64,000 bases of DNA from Streptomyces brevispora. GTDB taxonomy: Bacteria > Actinomycetota > Actinomycetes > Streptomycetales > Streptomycetaceae. The position numbers were made by a program, and so were the translations under genes. The stretch spans positions 124,001 to 188,000 of the forward strand of contig NZ_VIWW01000002.1 in NCBI RefSeq assembly GCF_007829885.1, written 5' to 3'. Within the stretch, counting starts at the first letter, position 1, and the number at the start of each line of letters is the position of its first letter. Below, one piece after another: positions 10,601 to 18,720 of this stretch. The notes under the pieces are model-generated. The model did no database searches. It was not told the DNA's origin and was given only the letters and a program-made list of their open reading frames with translations.

Positions 10601-11175
10601 TAGCTGTCGAGCACCGCGCCGGTGCCCGCGTCGACGAAGACGTGCAGACGGCTGGGCACCTTCGCCGTACGGCCGGTCAGCACGGTCTCCCAGGCCAGCC
10701 GAGCCTTCTTGCCGGTGGCCCGGACGACCAGCCGGTGGCTTTCCACCCGCTCCACCGATTTCAGCTTCTTGCGCGAGGTGGCCTCGGCCTTCCCGGCCGA
10801 AACGGTCGCGGTGGTCGGGACGTTGATCCGCCGGGAGACCGCCGACTGCGCGCCGCGGACCCGCCCCTTGGAGTCCGCCACCACGACGGCGTCCCCGCCG
10901 ACGACCGGCAGTCCGCGGTAGGTGCGTTGGTACGCGACGGAGTAGAGCCCGTTGACCCACGGGGTCACGTTCTGGCGCTCGTAGCGCTCCTCGGGCCCCT
11001 TCGCCAGGGCATCCAGGCCGCTGACCGCCGCCCGGTCGGCGGCCGACACGGCAGCCGCGAGGGGGGTGGGGGCGGGGGAAGACGGTTCCGCGGAAGCTGA
11101 CTGGCTACTTGTGGCGACCAGCATTCCGGCGAGGACGGCCAGGGTTGTCCCGGCCGTCATCGGTCTGCGTTTCAT
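7678..11175 (-). CDS. Secreted fusion of an M4 metalloprotease and an M28 aminopeptidase
   Basis: A 1165-residue exported protease with two catalytic units. Residues 1-29 form a signal peptide, and about 40-195 an FTP/PepSY-type propeptide. The M4 (thermolysin-like) domain carries HEFGH at 328-332, the third zinc ligand E350 (GLGEATGD) and H421 (NHW). A Big/PKD-like beta domain follows (about 522-617). Next is an M28 aminopeptidase of the Streptomyces griseus type with the full zinc set: H712 (GAHLD), D724 (NDNGSG), E758/E759 (NGEEQG), D787 (FDMI) and H874 (YHQACD). A second copy of the beta domain and a C-terminal jelly-roll, CBM-like domain complete it. The start is ATG 11175, with GAGGAG five bases upstream. 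The combination implies coupled endo- and exo-proteolysis outside the cell. Confidence 0.9.
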   Translation of the reverse strand: MKRRPMTAGTTLAVLAGMLVATSSQSASAEPSSPAPTPLAAAVSAADRAAVSGLDALAKGPEERYERQNVTPWVNGLYSVAYQRTYRGLPVVGGDAVVVADSKGRVRGAQSAVSRRINVPTTATVSAGKAEATSRKKLKSVERVESHRLVVRATGKKARLAWETVLTGRTAKVPSRLHVFVDAGTGAVLDSYDDVKAGTGNSQWNGPSPLSINTTSSGGSYSLRDPGRPGLSCADYSTGGVFTKSTDSWGTGSASSKETGCVDVMWAAQHEWDMLRDWLGRNGHDGNGRSWPVKVGLNDVNAYWDGSTVSIGHNNANQWIAAMDVVGHEFGHGIDQYTPGGANNESGLGEATGDIMGALTEAYTNEPAPYDDPDYTVGEKINLVGNGPIRIMYNPGQTGDPNCYSSSIPTTEEHAAAGPLNHWFYLLAEGSSPGGGKPSSPTCNSSSVTGVGIQSAGKVFYGGMLLKTSGMTYKRYRTATLTSAKALDATCVLFNRAKAAWDAVSVPAQSGDPTCTPSGNNDFSMSLDPATGSVKPGNSVTATVRTTVSSGSAQTVNLSATGQPSGVTVSFSPSAVQSGATSAMTVSTTSAAVPGTYTLTVKGAGTQEHTAQYTLTVNDGGGNPGGTAPDISVANVQSHLSQLNTIASQNGGNRRAGSAGYTASLAYVKGKLQAAGYTVSEQTCTSCTYAGKNLIADWPGGPTDRTVMFGAHLDGVSAGPGINDNGSGSAALLENALALAQQNPTMTKHVRFAWWNGEEQGLQGSQYYVGQLTSAQRTAISAYYNFDMISSTNSGYFINNLNSAASAPMKEYWTSLGLAPEENTEGQGRSDDYSFQQGGIATSGYATGASATKTSAQAAKWGGTAGRSYDPCYHQACDTTSNINATALDRSADGIAYTVWKTAVGSTAPADDFSVSVNPVSGNVQPGASATATVSTATTSGSGQSVRLTASGAPSGVTVSFAPSSVQSGSSSTMTVSVGTQVTAGTYTITVTGTGTATHTTTYSLVVGGGGTCQARQVVANGGFENGTAPWTQTDGVINNRTSEKPAHSGSYQAWFGGWGRTHSDSASQSLTVPAGCSTYRLSFFVRTDTAESAADATAYDTFTVKLGTRTLATYSNLDASSGYVQRSFDVGSAAGQTVTLGFTSKEDAYLQTSFVVDDVALDVS

Positions 11176-11657
11176 CGAGGCTCCTCGGTTCGTGGGGACC
11201 TCGATCACGGGCAGTGGCGTGGGGAGACGCACCCGCCCATGCGACTGCTGTCGGCTTCCGCCCAGGTGGTGTCCGTGATCGAGCGACCGAACACTCACAC
11301 GTAGCCATGGCGTCGTCAACGAACTGGGGCCGCACTGAAGGGAGTTGGCAAGTCTGGTCAAGTCGCCCTGGTGGGATCGCACAGCAGGGGCACAGGAACG
11401 GCGGAAGCGCGCGAAGGGGGTGGTGTGCCGGCCGGGTGGCTCGCGAGAGATCGACGGCGCGGGGACACTCGGGCGCCGGAGGTCGCGAGGGGAGTGGACG
11501 TATCCGCGGGGCGGAGCTACTCTACATCCGCATTGAATGATCACGTCGTAGAAATATTCATCGCTACCTTATCACCCATCAGTCAATTACGCAAGCTCTT
11601 CTGGTGCTCCATCACCTGGCCTGCTCCGGCCCGCGACCAATGAGGAAGACGACAGTC
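11176..11657. other. Divergent promoter region, no gene
   Basis: This 482-bp spacer lies between the leftward protease and the rightward aldo/keto reductases. The part next to the reductases (about 11530-11600) is much AT-richer than the surroundings and probably holds their promoter. A short TGAAT...ATTCA dyad is visible there. No coding region is supported. Confidence 0.45.
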
Positions 11658-12581
11658 ATGACTTCGGGAACAACCACCGCGGCGGCCGCCGGTACCTGGC
11701 GACTGGGTGATCTGACCGTCAACCGGATGGGCTTCGGCGCCATGCGTCTGACCCAGGACGGCGCGGCGCTCAGCAATGACCGCACCCCGCACGACCGGGA
11801 CCGGGCCATCACCGTGCTGCGCAGGGCCGTTGACCTCGGCGTGAACCACATCGACACGGCAGCCTTCTACTTCTCACCGATGCGCTCGGCCAACGAGCTG
11901 ATCAACCGGGCACTGGGCCCCTACCCGGACGACCTGGTCATCACCACCAAGGTCGGCCCCGGCCGGGGACCGTCGGGCGACTGGCTGAACTGGGCCCGGC
12001 CCGAAGACCTGCGCGGTCAGGTCGAGGAGAATCTCCGTCAGCTCGGCCGCGACCATCTCGACGTGGTGAACCTGCGCATGAACGGCCCCGCCTCGATCGC
12101 CGACAGGTTCGGCGCGCTGGCCGAACTGCGGAAGGAGGGGCTCATCCGTCACCTGGGGCTCTCCAACGTCGGCGCCGGCCAGATCGCCGAGGCCCTGCCC
12201 ATCGCGCCGGTCGTCTGCGTGCAGAACCGCTACGCCATAGCCGCCCGCAGTGCGGACTCCGAGGAAGTGCTCCGGATCTGCGGGGAACGGGGCATCGCGT
12301 TCGTGCCCTTCTACGCCATCGCCGGCGACGGCCGCGAGTCCGGGGCGGCCGCCGCAACCGAGAACGATGCGGTGTCCGCCGTGGCCAAGGCCCACGACGC
12401 CTCGCCCGCCCAGGTCCGGCTGGCGTGGACGCTCCAGCGCGGCCCGCACGTACTGGCCATCCCGGGCACCGGCAACCCCGACCACCTCGCCGAGAACGTC
12501 GCGGCGGCCGCCCTGCGGCTCACCGAGGAGGAGTCGCGGCTGCTCACCGAACTCGGCCAGGACGCCGGCCAAGTAGCATGA
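11658..12581 (+). CDS. Aldo/keto reductase with Arg in place of the usual catalytic His
   Basis: A 307-residue NADP-dependent oxidoreductase of the AKR TIM-barrel family. HIDTAAFY supplies the Asp and Tyr, and LVITTKVG the Lys. The C-terminal cofactor segment reads LAIPGTGNPDHLAEN. In the strand that usually reads (V)DLxxLH, this protein has LDVVNLRMNG, so the fourth catalytic residue is Arg or is missing. The same substitution occurs in a recognisable actinobacterial AKR subgroup. ATG 11658 has GAGGAAG nine bases upstream. The stop overlaps the next start (ATGA), so the two reductases are translationally coupled. The substrate is not predictable. Confidence 0.85.
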   Translation: MTSGTTTAAAAGTWRLGDLTVNRMGFGAMRLTQDGAALSNDRTPHDRDRAITVLRRAVDLGVNHIDTAAFYFSPMRSANELINRALGPYPDDLVITTKVGPGRGPSGDWLNWARPEDLRGQVEENLRQLGRDHLDVVNLRMNGPASIADRFGALAELRKEGLIRHLGLSNVGAGQIAEALPIAPVVCVQNRYAIAARSADSEEVLRICGERGIAFVPFYAIAGDGRESGAAAATENDAVSAVAKAHDASPAQVRLAWTLQRGPHVLAIPGTGNPDHLAENVAAAALRLTEEESRLLTELGQDAGQVA

Positions 12582-13570
12582 TCTTCATGGAACAGCGCGA
12601 ACTGGGCAGGACCGGACGGGACGTATCGGTCGTCGGACAGGGCACCTGGCAGCTCGGCGGGGACTGGGGCGAGGTGCGGGAGGCCGATGCCTTCGGCGTG
12701 CTCGACGCGGCCGTCGAGTCCGGCGTCACCTTCTTCGACACCGCCGACGTGTACGGGGACGGCCGGAGCGAACAGCTCATCGGCCGCTATCTGAAGGAGC
12801 GTCCGGACGCACCGGTCCTCGTCGCGACGAAGATGGGCCGACGCGCCGAACAGGTGCCGGAGAACTACGTCCTGGACAACTTCCGTGCCTGGAACGACCG
12901 CTCGCGGTCCAACCTCGGCGTCGACACCCTCGACCTCGTGCAGCTGCACTGCCCACCCACCGCCGTCTACTCCTCGGACGCGGTCTACGACGCCCTCGAC
13001 ACCCTGGTCGCCGAGGAGCGGATCGCCGCCTACGGCGTGAGCGTCGAGACGTGCGCCGAGGCGCTGACGGCCATCGCCCGCCCCGGCGTCACGAGTGTCC
13101 AGATCATCCTCAACCCGTTCCGCCTCAAGCCGCTGGACGAGGTGCTCGAGGCCGCGCTCGCCGCCGGGGTCGGCATCGTCGCGCGAGTGCCGCTCGCCTC
13201 CGGGCTGCTCTCAGGCAAGTACACCGAGGAAACCGTCTTCGCCCCGGAGGACCACCGCACGTACAACCGGCACGGAGAGGCGTTCGACCAGGGCGAGACC
13301 TTCTCCGGAATCGAGTACGCGACCGGGGTCGCCGCGGCAGCCGAATTCGCCGTACTCGCTCCCCAGGGGGCGACTCCGGCGCAGACCGCGCTGCGCTGGA
13401 TCATTCAGCAGCCCGGCGTCACCAGCGTGATCCCCGGGGCGCGTTCGGTCGGGCAGGCGCGCGCCAACGCGGCCGCGGCGGCGCTGGAGCCGCTGCCGCA
13501 GAAGGCGCTCGACGCGGTACGTGACCTCTACGACCGCAGGATCCGCGCGGCGGTTCACGACCGCTGGTAG
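12578..13570 (+). CDS. Aldo/keto reductase
   Basis: A 330-residue AKR with the intact tetrad: FFDTADVYG (Asp, Tyr), LVATKMGR (Lys) and DLVQLHCPP (His). The NADP-binding C-terminal part is GVTSVIPGARSVGQARAN. The ATG overlaps the TGA of the upstream reductase by four bases; ATG 12587 is an alternative start. The pair forms a two-gene unit that runs into the convergent kinase with only 9 bp between the stop codons and no hairpin. The paired AKRs may act on related substrates, but nothing in the sequence says which. Confidence 0.85.
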   Translation: MIFMEQRELGRTGRDVSVVGQGTWQLGGDWGEVREADAFGVLDAAVESGVTFFDTADVYGDGRSEQLIGRYLKERPDAPVLVATKMGRRAEQVPENYVLDNFRAWNDRSRSNLGVDTLDLVQLHCPPTAVYSSDAVYDALDTLVAEERIAAYGVSVETCAEALTAIARPGVTSVQIILNPFRLKPLDEVLEAALAAGVGIVARVPLASGLLSGKYTEETVFAPEDHRTYNRHGEAFDQGETFSGIEYATGVAAAAEFAVLAPQGATPAQTALRWIIQQPGVTSVIPGARSVGQARANAAAAALEPLPQKALDAVRDLYDRRIRAAVHDRW

Positions 13571-13579
13571 CGGGCGGGG

Positions 13580-14773
13580 CTACCGGCCCTCGTCCGGGGC
13601 CGGTGATTGCGCACCGCTCGTCGAGGTGACGTCGTCCGGTGTGGTGGCCGAGCTGGAATCGGGGGAGAACAGGCTCATCCCCAGGTACACGGCGGCGAGG
13701 AAGGCGACCGTGCCCGCGATGGCGCTGGCCACTCTCGGGCGGCGTCTTATCGCCTCGCGGGTGCTGCGCCGCCGGGTGCTCCTGGACCGGCCCGCCGCGC
13801 GCCGCCCATGGCCGGCCGCCTGGGGCAGCCGGTAGGTCGTTGGACCGCCGGAGTCCTCACCGGAGCGCTGCGGGGCCGGGGGAGTCGGTGCGGACGGCGG
13901 CGCGTAGGGCATGGCCGGTGCGCGCGGGGGAGCGGGCCGGTACATCGGCAGCGGCTCCGCCTGCCCCCGCCAGGCCTCGCTGTGGAACCAGTCGGCGACC
14001 TGCTGGGCCGTCGGCCGGTCCTCGGGCTGCTTCGCGAGCAGGCCCAGCAGATACGAGTCGAAGGCAGGGGACATCTCGACGCCGCGCTGCCGCAGCGGCA
14101 CGGGGGGCGAGTCCACGTGCTGGTAGAGGGTGGCGGTCGGGGTGTCCGAGCGGAACGGCGGCTGACCGAGCAGCAGTTGGTAGACCACGCAGCCGAGGGA
14201 GTACATGTCGGACGCCGCGTCGGCCGTTCGGCCCAGGGCCCGCTCCGGAGCGAGGTAGAGGCTCGTGCCGACGATGTGGCCCGTGGTGGTGAGTGCGGCT
14301 GAGGGATCGTCGACGAACTGGGCGATGCCGAAGTCGCCGATCTTGACGGTACCCTCCGCGTCCACCATCAGGTTCCCGGGCTTGATGTCCCGGTGGACTA
14401 TGCCCTGCCGGTGGGCCGCGGCCAGCCCGGCGGCCGCCTGGCCCGCGATACGGGCGACCTGTTCCGGATCCAGCCGTTCCTGAGTCAGCAGCAGATCGGC
14501 GAGGCTCCTGCCCTCGACGAGCTCCATCACGAGGAAGAGCCGGTCCTCCCAGGACCCGAAGTCGAACACGGCCACCAGATGGGGATGGCTCAGCCGGGCG
14601 GCGGTCTGGGCCTCCAGCCGGAAGCGCGCGGTGGCCGACTCGTCGGCGTGCTCCCCCAGCAGCAGCTTCACGGCGACGGACCTGCCGAGGACCTCGTCCG
14701 TGGCGCGCCAGACCTCGCCCATACCGCCACGACCGATAGCGGATATCAGTCGGTACCGACCAGCAACCAGCAC
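13580..14773 (-). CDS. Membrane-anchored Ser/Thr protein kinase (PknB-like)
   Basis: A 397-residue Hanks-type kinase. The kinase domain spans about residues 6-265, with a Gly-rich loop (GRGGMGEV, 14-21), K36 (AVKLL), catalytic D129 (HRDIKPGN), DFG at 147-149 and an APE motif (YLAPERALG). A Pro-rich linker follows, then a basic patch (RSRSTRRRSTREAIRRRPR) and one transmembrane segment (IAGTVAFLAAVYLGMSLF). The tail outside the cell is only about 30 residues, with no PASTA domains. GTG 14773 was chosen because AGGTG lies upstream and the kinase fold begins right after. It sits downstream of a HAD phosphatase and an AsnC regulator on the same strand. Confidence 0.85.
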   Translation of the reverse strand: MLVAGRYRLISAIGRGGMGEVWRATDEVLGRSVAVKLLLGEHADESATARFRLEAQTAARLSHPHLVAVFDFGSWEDRLFLVMELVEGRSLADLLLTQERLDPEQVARIAGQAAAGLAAAHRQGIVHRDIKPGNLMVDAEGTVKIGDFGIAQFVDDPSAALTTTGHIVGTSLYLAPERALGRTADAASDMYSLGCVVYQLLLGQPPFRSDTPTATLYQHVDSPPVPLRQRGVEMSPAFDSYLLGLLAKQPEDRPTAQQVADWFHSEAWRGQAEPLPMYRPAPPRAPAMPYAPPSAPTPPAPQRSGEDSGGPTTYRLPQAAGHGRRAAGRSRSTRRRSTREAIRRRPRVASAIAGTVAFLAAVYLGMSLFSPDSSSATTPDDVTSTSGAQSPAPDEGR

Positions 14774-14874
14774 CTGCGCACACCTATCTCGAATGTCTTG
14801 GGCCGAGGACCGCTTCGACTGCCGCGGCTGCGACCTCATCGGGAACCGGACGGGGTGGGGGACACGCAGCAAGA

Positions 14875-15624
14875 TCAGGATATCCGGCGTGCGGCCTCCG
14901 GACGACCGTCGGCCGGCGTCGGCACCGATCCGGGGAACAGCCACGCGTATGCGCCCTGCGCGCTGAACTCGCCCTGCCCGCCGGGAAAGAGCAGATCAGC
15001 CGCCGTGAACACCGGATCGCCGGCCGTCGCCGGGACATAGGGGACGGCGATGCAGCGCATGCCCGCCGCCCGGGCCGCGGCGACGCCCGGCGCGGCGTCC
15101 TCCACCACCACGCAGTCGGCCGGCGCGGCGCCGAGACGCCTGGCGGCCTCCAGGAAGACGTCCGGCTCCGGCTTCCCGCGCGCCACCTCCTCGGCGGACA
15201 CGTACTCGGTCAGATACGCGTCGAGGCCGGTGCCCTTCAGCACGGCGGCTATCGCGGCCGGCGACGAACCCGACGCGACCGCCATGGCGACGCCCCGGGC
15301 GTGCAGCATCTCCACGAACGTGCGCATCTCGGCGAAGGGTTCGGTCGAGGTGCGTGCCAGCTCCAGATAGATGGCGTCCTGCCCGGCCGCCAACTCGTCG
15401 ACACCGGCCCCGATGCCGTACTCGGTGCGCAGCACGGCCAGCGCCTCGCGGTTGCTGATTCCGAGGAACCGGGCGTTCTGCTCCCAGGTGAAGTCCGGTA
15501 CTCCGTACCGCTCCAGCAGCAGCCGTGCCGATTCGTAGGCATTCGGCTCACTGTCCACGAGTGTGCCGTCCAGGTCGAAGACGACCGAAGGGGCCTGTGC
15601 GCGCGATGAGTTCATGGCGGTCAT
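14875..15624 (-). CDS. HAD-superfamily hydrolase, beta-phosphoglucomutase/GS1-like
   Basis: A 249-residue cytoplasmic HAD subfamily IA enzyme. Motif I is VVFDLDGTLVDSE (nucleophile Asp), motif II VASGSSPAA, motif III the Lys in RGKPEPDVF and motif IV VVEDAAPGVAAARAAGM. The helical cap with NREAL fits beta-phosphoglucomutase or 2-deoxyglucose-6-phosphate phosphatase-like proteins, so a sugar phosphate is a likely substrate. It starts 15 bp after the AsnC-family regulator stops, suggesting co-transcription. The alternative start is ATG 15615. Confidence 0.85.
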   Translation of the reverse strand: MTAMNSSRAQAPSVVFDLDGTLVDSEPNAYESARLLLERYGVPDFTWEQNARFLGISNREALAVLRTEYGIGAGVDELAAGQDAIYLELARTSTEPFAEMRTFVEMLHARGVAMAVASGSSPAAIAAVLKGTGLDAYLTEYVSAEEVARGKPEPDVFLEAARRLGAAPADCVVVEDAAPGVAAARAAGMRCIAVPYVPATAGDPVFTAADLLFPGGQGEFSAQGAYAWLFPGSVPTPADGRPEAARRIS

Positions 15625-15639
15625 GCTCTCAGTCGGCGA

Positions 15640-16125
15640 TCACTGCGGGCCACCCGCCGCCGTCCGGCCCACCGATTCCACCAGGGGCAGCAGCCGGTGC
15701 GGCACCCGCTCGCGCAGGGCCACCTCGGTCCGGGTCCTGACCACGCCCGGCAGCTGGATCAGCTGCTGGATCACATCCTCCAGATGCCCGTTGTCCCGGG
15801 CCACCACCCGGGTGAGCAGGTCGCCGCCACCCGTGGTCGAGAAGGCCTCGACGATCTCCGGCACGGCGGCGAGCGCCTCGCCCACATCGTCCAGATGCCC
15901 CTGCGTGACCTCCAGGTGCACAAAGGCGAGTACCGGGTGGCCGAGCGCGGCGGGCGAGAGGATCGGGCCGCTGCCGGTGATCACACCGTCCCGTTCCAGC
16001 CGGTCGATGCGGGCCTGGAGGGTGCCGCGTGCGATGGAGAGGATCCGTGCGTACTCGCGCACGCTGGTGTGCGGCTGTTCGATGAGCAGCCGAAGAATGC
16101 GAGTGTCGAGTGCGTCGACCGCCAT
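15640..16125 (-). CDS. Lrp/AsnC-family transcriptional regulator
   Basis: A 161-residue regulator. An N-terminal winged HTH (DTRILRLLIEQPHTSVREYA, then GTLQARIDRLERDG) is followed by the AsnC/RAM ligand-binding domain (AFVHLEVTQGHLDDV, GGGDLLTRVVARDN). ATG 16125 starts right at the usual Lrp N-terminus (MAVDALD). It leads a leftward HAD gene by 15 bp. The ligand, probably an amino acid as in the family, cannot be assigned. Confidence 0.85.
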   Translation of the reverse strand: MAVDALDTRILRLLIEQPHTSVREYARILSIARGTLQARIDRLERDGVITGSGPILSPAALGHPVLAFVHLEVTQGHLDDVGEALAAVPEIVEAFSTTGGGDLLTRVVARDNGHLEDVIQQLIQLPGVVRTRTEVALRERVPHRLLPLVESVGRTAAGGPQ

Positions 16126-16254
16126 GGTCCGCCGGCCTCTTCCTGGTACGTCGGTCGGGGCAGCGACTGTACCAATGGCGCACCGTGGGCCTCCGTGGCG
16201 GGCCGCCACCCCGTACCGGCTGGAGGCCGGGCGGCTCGGGGCGGCAGCTGGACG

Positions 16255-16845
16255 TCAGAACTGCATGTCGGAACAGGCGTAGAAGGCGTTCCCGGTGTCG
16301 GAGATCGTCCAGACGCCGAGGATCAGATGCTTGCCGGACTTCTGCGGCAGCACACCCGAGTGGCTCACGGTCGAGCCGGGCAGCTTGCCGCCGAAGGGCA
16401 CGGTGAGGAACGGCTGCGGTTCCAGGTCGGCCCGGGTGAGCGGCCGGGTCGGGTCGTAGCCGTCCTTGGTGATGTAGTACCGGAAGTCGGTCGTGGCGTG
16501 CCGCGCCTCGATCCGCCAGTTGAACGTGTAGTTCTGACCGGCGGTGACCTTGGTGGCGGGCCAGGCGCCGCCTCGCGGGTCGTCGAGCTCGGAGAACCGG
16601 CCGATGCCGCCCGAGCAGATGTGGCCGTCGGCCGGTCCGCGGGTGGGGAAGCCCTTGGGTCCCTCGACGCTCGGGGGCTCCCACTGGATCTGCCCACAGT
16701 GCTTGACGGTTCCGATCCCGCAGAGTTGCTGGCGGCTGATGGGGGAGTCGGTGTAGCCGTGGCTCTCGGCACTGCCGGAGGTGGCGAACAGTGCCGCACC
16801 GGCCAGGCCGAGCCCGGCCAGTAAGGAAGTGATCCTTCTGCGCAT
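16255..16845 (-). CDS. AA10 lytic polysaccharide monooxygenase (chitin-binding type)
   Basis: A 196-residue secreted copper enzyme that oxidatively cleaves chitin or cellulose. The signal peptide (MRRRITSLLAGLGLAGAALF) ends so that H29 (HGYTDSPISRQ) becomes the mature N-terminus, the first His of the copper brace. H116 (IEARHATTDF) is the second. The C-terminal GNAFYACSD holds the typical Phe next to the copper site. It is a stand-alone AA10 without a CBM, close to full family length. A DasR-like operator about 40 bp upstream of the start points to control by chitin/GlcNAc, so chitin is the more likely substrate. Confidence 0.9.
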   Translation of the reverse strand: MRRRITSLLAGLGLAGAALFATSGSAESHGYTDSPISRQQLCGIGTVKHCGQIQWEPPSVEGPKGFPTRGPADGHICSGGIGRFSELDDPRGGAWPATKVTAGQNYTFNWRIEARHATTDFRYYITKDGYDPTRPLTRADLEPQPFLTVPFGGKLPGSTVSHSGVLPQKSGKHLILGVWTISDTGNAFYACSDMQF

Positions 16846-16885
16846 ACGTAGCTCCTGGAGATGTGGGGTGATGTCCGGAGAGTTC

Positions 16886-16901
16886 TGCGGTCTAGACCAA
16901 G
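16886..16901. promoter_or_regulatory. DasR-responsive element (dre)-like site
   Basis: This site contains the perfect palindrome GGTCTAGACC (16889-16898). On the lower strand it reads CTTGGTCTAGACCGCA, close to the known DasR consensus ACTGGTCTAGACCACT. It lies about 40 bp upstream of the AA10 gene, a gene class known to be in the DasR (GlcNAc-responsive GntR regulator) regulon. Confidence 0.75.
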
Positions 16902-17131
16902 GGTGAGCGTAGTCATGTCAACCAACCGTGTCCATGCCGTCCTGAGCGGGCCGCCGCCCGATCCCGCCCGGGGCTGTCCCGCGGAGGGTGGGAGCGCCGC
17001 GGGCCTCGCATCGGGTGGTCCGTTGGTCGGCTGCCGGCGTGTCAGAGAGGCGTTTCGGTAAGCCAATGGTTCATCGTTTGGAACTCAATTTGAGCCAATA
17101 GGTTGATGGATGCTCTGATGTACCTGTCGAT

Positions 17132-17159
17132 GGCGCTGCGGACCCCGCGGCGCCTTTTT
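17132..17159 (+). terminator. Intrinsic terminator in the leader of the FUSC gene
   Basis: A 10-bp stem (17132-17141 against 17145-17154, one G-U pair) with a 3-nt loop is directly followed by five T residues. It points toward the FUSC gene and ends 43 bp before its start. No gene ends here on the + strand, so it may act as an attenuator or end a short leader RNA. Confidence 0.6.
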
Positions 17160-17202
17160 CATGCCGGTACGCAGAGCCGGCGGCAGAGGCGGGGGAGCAT
17201 CA

Positions 17203-18711
17203 GTGCTGAAGAGAGCGTTCGTGGCCCGGGACCCGGGGAGGCTGCGGCTGCGCAGCGCGGTCCGGGCGGTCCTCGGCATCGGTCTCGCGGTGGCCGTGTG
17301 CGGACTCGCGGGTCACTCGCTCGTCGCCGCCGTCACCGGTGGTCTGGCCGCGCTGCTCGCCCTGTTCACGGTCACCGACACGACGGTCCGCGGCCAGGCC
17401 GTCACCACCGCGCTGCTGCCCGCCGTCGGCTTTCCGGTGCTCGCGCTCGCCGCGCTGCTGCACGGCCATCCGGTGGCGCGCGGCGTGGCCTTCCTCGCCG
17501 TCATGGGGGCGGGTGTGTACGGGCGGCGGTGGGGGCCGCGCGGACACTCCCTCGGTGTGTTCGCGTTCATGGCGTTCTTCACCACGCAGTTCCTCCACAC
17601 ACTGCCCGGACAACTGCCCGAGCTGTACTCGGCGGTCGCCCTCTCACTGCTCTCCTCCTCGGCCGTCCGCTTCGGACTGTGGTGCTACGAGCGCGGGCTG
17701 ACCCCGGCGGCCGTGCCCGCACCGGTGAGCGGCACGGGCCTGGCCAGGGTCACCACCCGCCAGGCGATCCAGGCAGCCACCGGCGGAGCCGTCGCGCTCA
17801 TGGCGGGGCAGCTCCTCTCCGACCAGCGCTGGTACTGGGCCGTGGGGGCGACCTGGTGGGTCTTCGTGAACACGGCCTCGCGCGGCGAAACCCTGGTACG
17901 CGGCTTCCGCCGGGTCCTGGGGACACTGATCGGCATCCCCGTCAGCCTGTGCGTCGTCGTCCCGCTGCACGGCGCTCCGGTACCCACCGCCCTCCTCGTG
18001 GCGATCGGGGTGTTCGGGATCTTCTACACCGCCGCGGTCTCGTACACCTGGATGATGCTCTCCGTGACGGTGATGGCCGGGGCGCTCTACGGGGCGCTCG
18101 GAGTGCTCGATCCGGCGCTGCTGGCCCTGCGGCTCAGCGAGACGGCCGTCGGCGCGCTCGGCGCGATGCTCGCGGTGCTGCTCGTGCTGCCGGTCACCAC
18201 GCATGCCGCCACCGACGCCTGGATCCAGCGGGCCCTGCGCTGCGTGCACGCCTGCACCGAGGAGGCCGCCGCGCGGCTCTCCGGTTCGACGACGGCCGAC
18301 CCGGCGCCGCGGATCGCCGAACTGGAGGCGCTCCTGGGACGCGTCCGGCTGTCGCTCGCCCCGCTGGTGCACCCGCTGAGCCCGCTGCGCGCCCGCAGGG
18401 TCCGGGCCGGACATGTGCTCGCCCTGCTCGACGCGTGCGCGCGGGAAGTGCGCGGACTGGCCTCCGTGGCGGCCGACCCGGAGGCCTCCCACGACGCCCG
18501 GCTCGCCGCCGCCTGCTGGCGCGTCGAGAGCGCGGTGGAAGCGCTGACGGCTGCCGAGCGGCCGGCCCGCACCCTGCCCGCCGTCGGCGTCCCGGCGCAC
18601 GCCGGCGCCACGGAACCCGCCCTCGCCCATCTGCACGGCCTGGAGCGCGCACTCGCCGAACTGGCCGCACCACTGCACAGCTCACCGCGTGCCCCGCTCG
18701 TCGCGAACTGA
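17203..18711 (+). CDS. FUSC-family integral membrane protein
   Basis: A 502-residue multispanning protein. Two clusters of hydrophobic helices (about residues 20-165 and 185-330) each read like the FUSC/aromatic-acid-exporter core (AVTGGLAALLALFTVTD, QAIQAATGGAVALMAGQLL). They are separated by a soluble loop, and a long Ala/Leu-rich cytoplasmic helical tail follows from about residue 345. FUSC proteins are putative exporters; the substrate here is unknown. GTG 17203 follows GGGGGAG by five bases. An intrinsic terminator sits in the leader. The spacer after this gene carries the DasR-like site of the next gene. Confidence 0.75.
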   Translation: MLKRAFVARDPGRLRLRSAVRAVLGIGLAVAVCGLAGHSLVAAVTGGLAALLALFTVTDTTVRGQAVTTALLPAVGFPVLALAALLHGHPVARGVAFLAVMGAGVYGRRWGPRGHSLGVFAFMAFFTTQFLHTLPGQLPELYSAVALSLLSSSAVRFGLWCYERGLTPAAVPAPVSGTGLARVTTRQAIQAATGGAVALMAGQLLSDQRWYWAVGATWWVFVNTASRGETLVRGFRRVLGTLIGIPVSLCVVVPLHGAPVPTALLVAIGVFGIFYTAAVSYTWMMLSVTVMAGALYGALGVLDPALLALRLSETAVGALGAMLAVLLVLPVTTHAATDAWIQRALRCVHACTEEAAARLSGSTTADPAPRIAELEALLGRVRLSLAPLVHPLSPLRARRVRAGHVLALLDACAREVRGLASVAADPEASHDARLAAACWRVESAVEALTAAERPARTLPAVGVPAHAGATEPALAHLHGLERALAELAAPLHSSPRAPLVAN

Positions 18712-18720
18712 CCCCCACCC

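Noticed and set aside
16195..16209. GTGGCGG-G-CCGCCAC palindrome between the AsnC and AA10 genes
   Set aside because: Short and fully GC-based, expected by chance at this base composition; no clear relation to a promoter.
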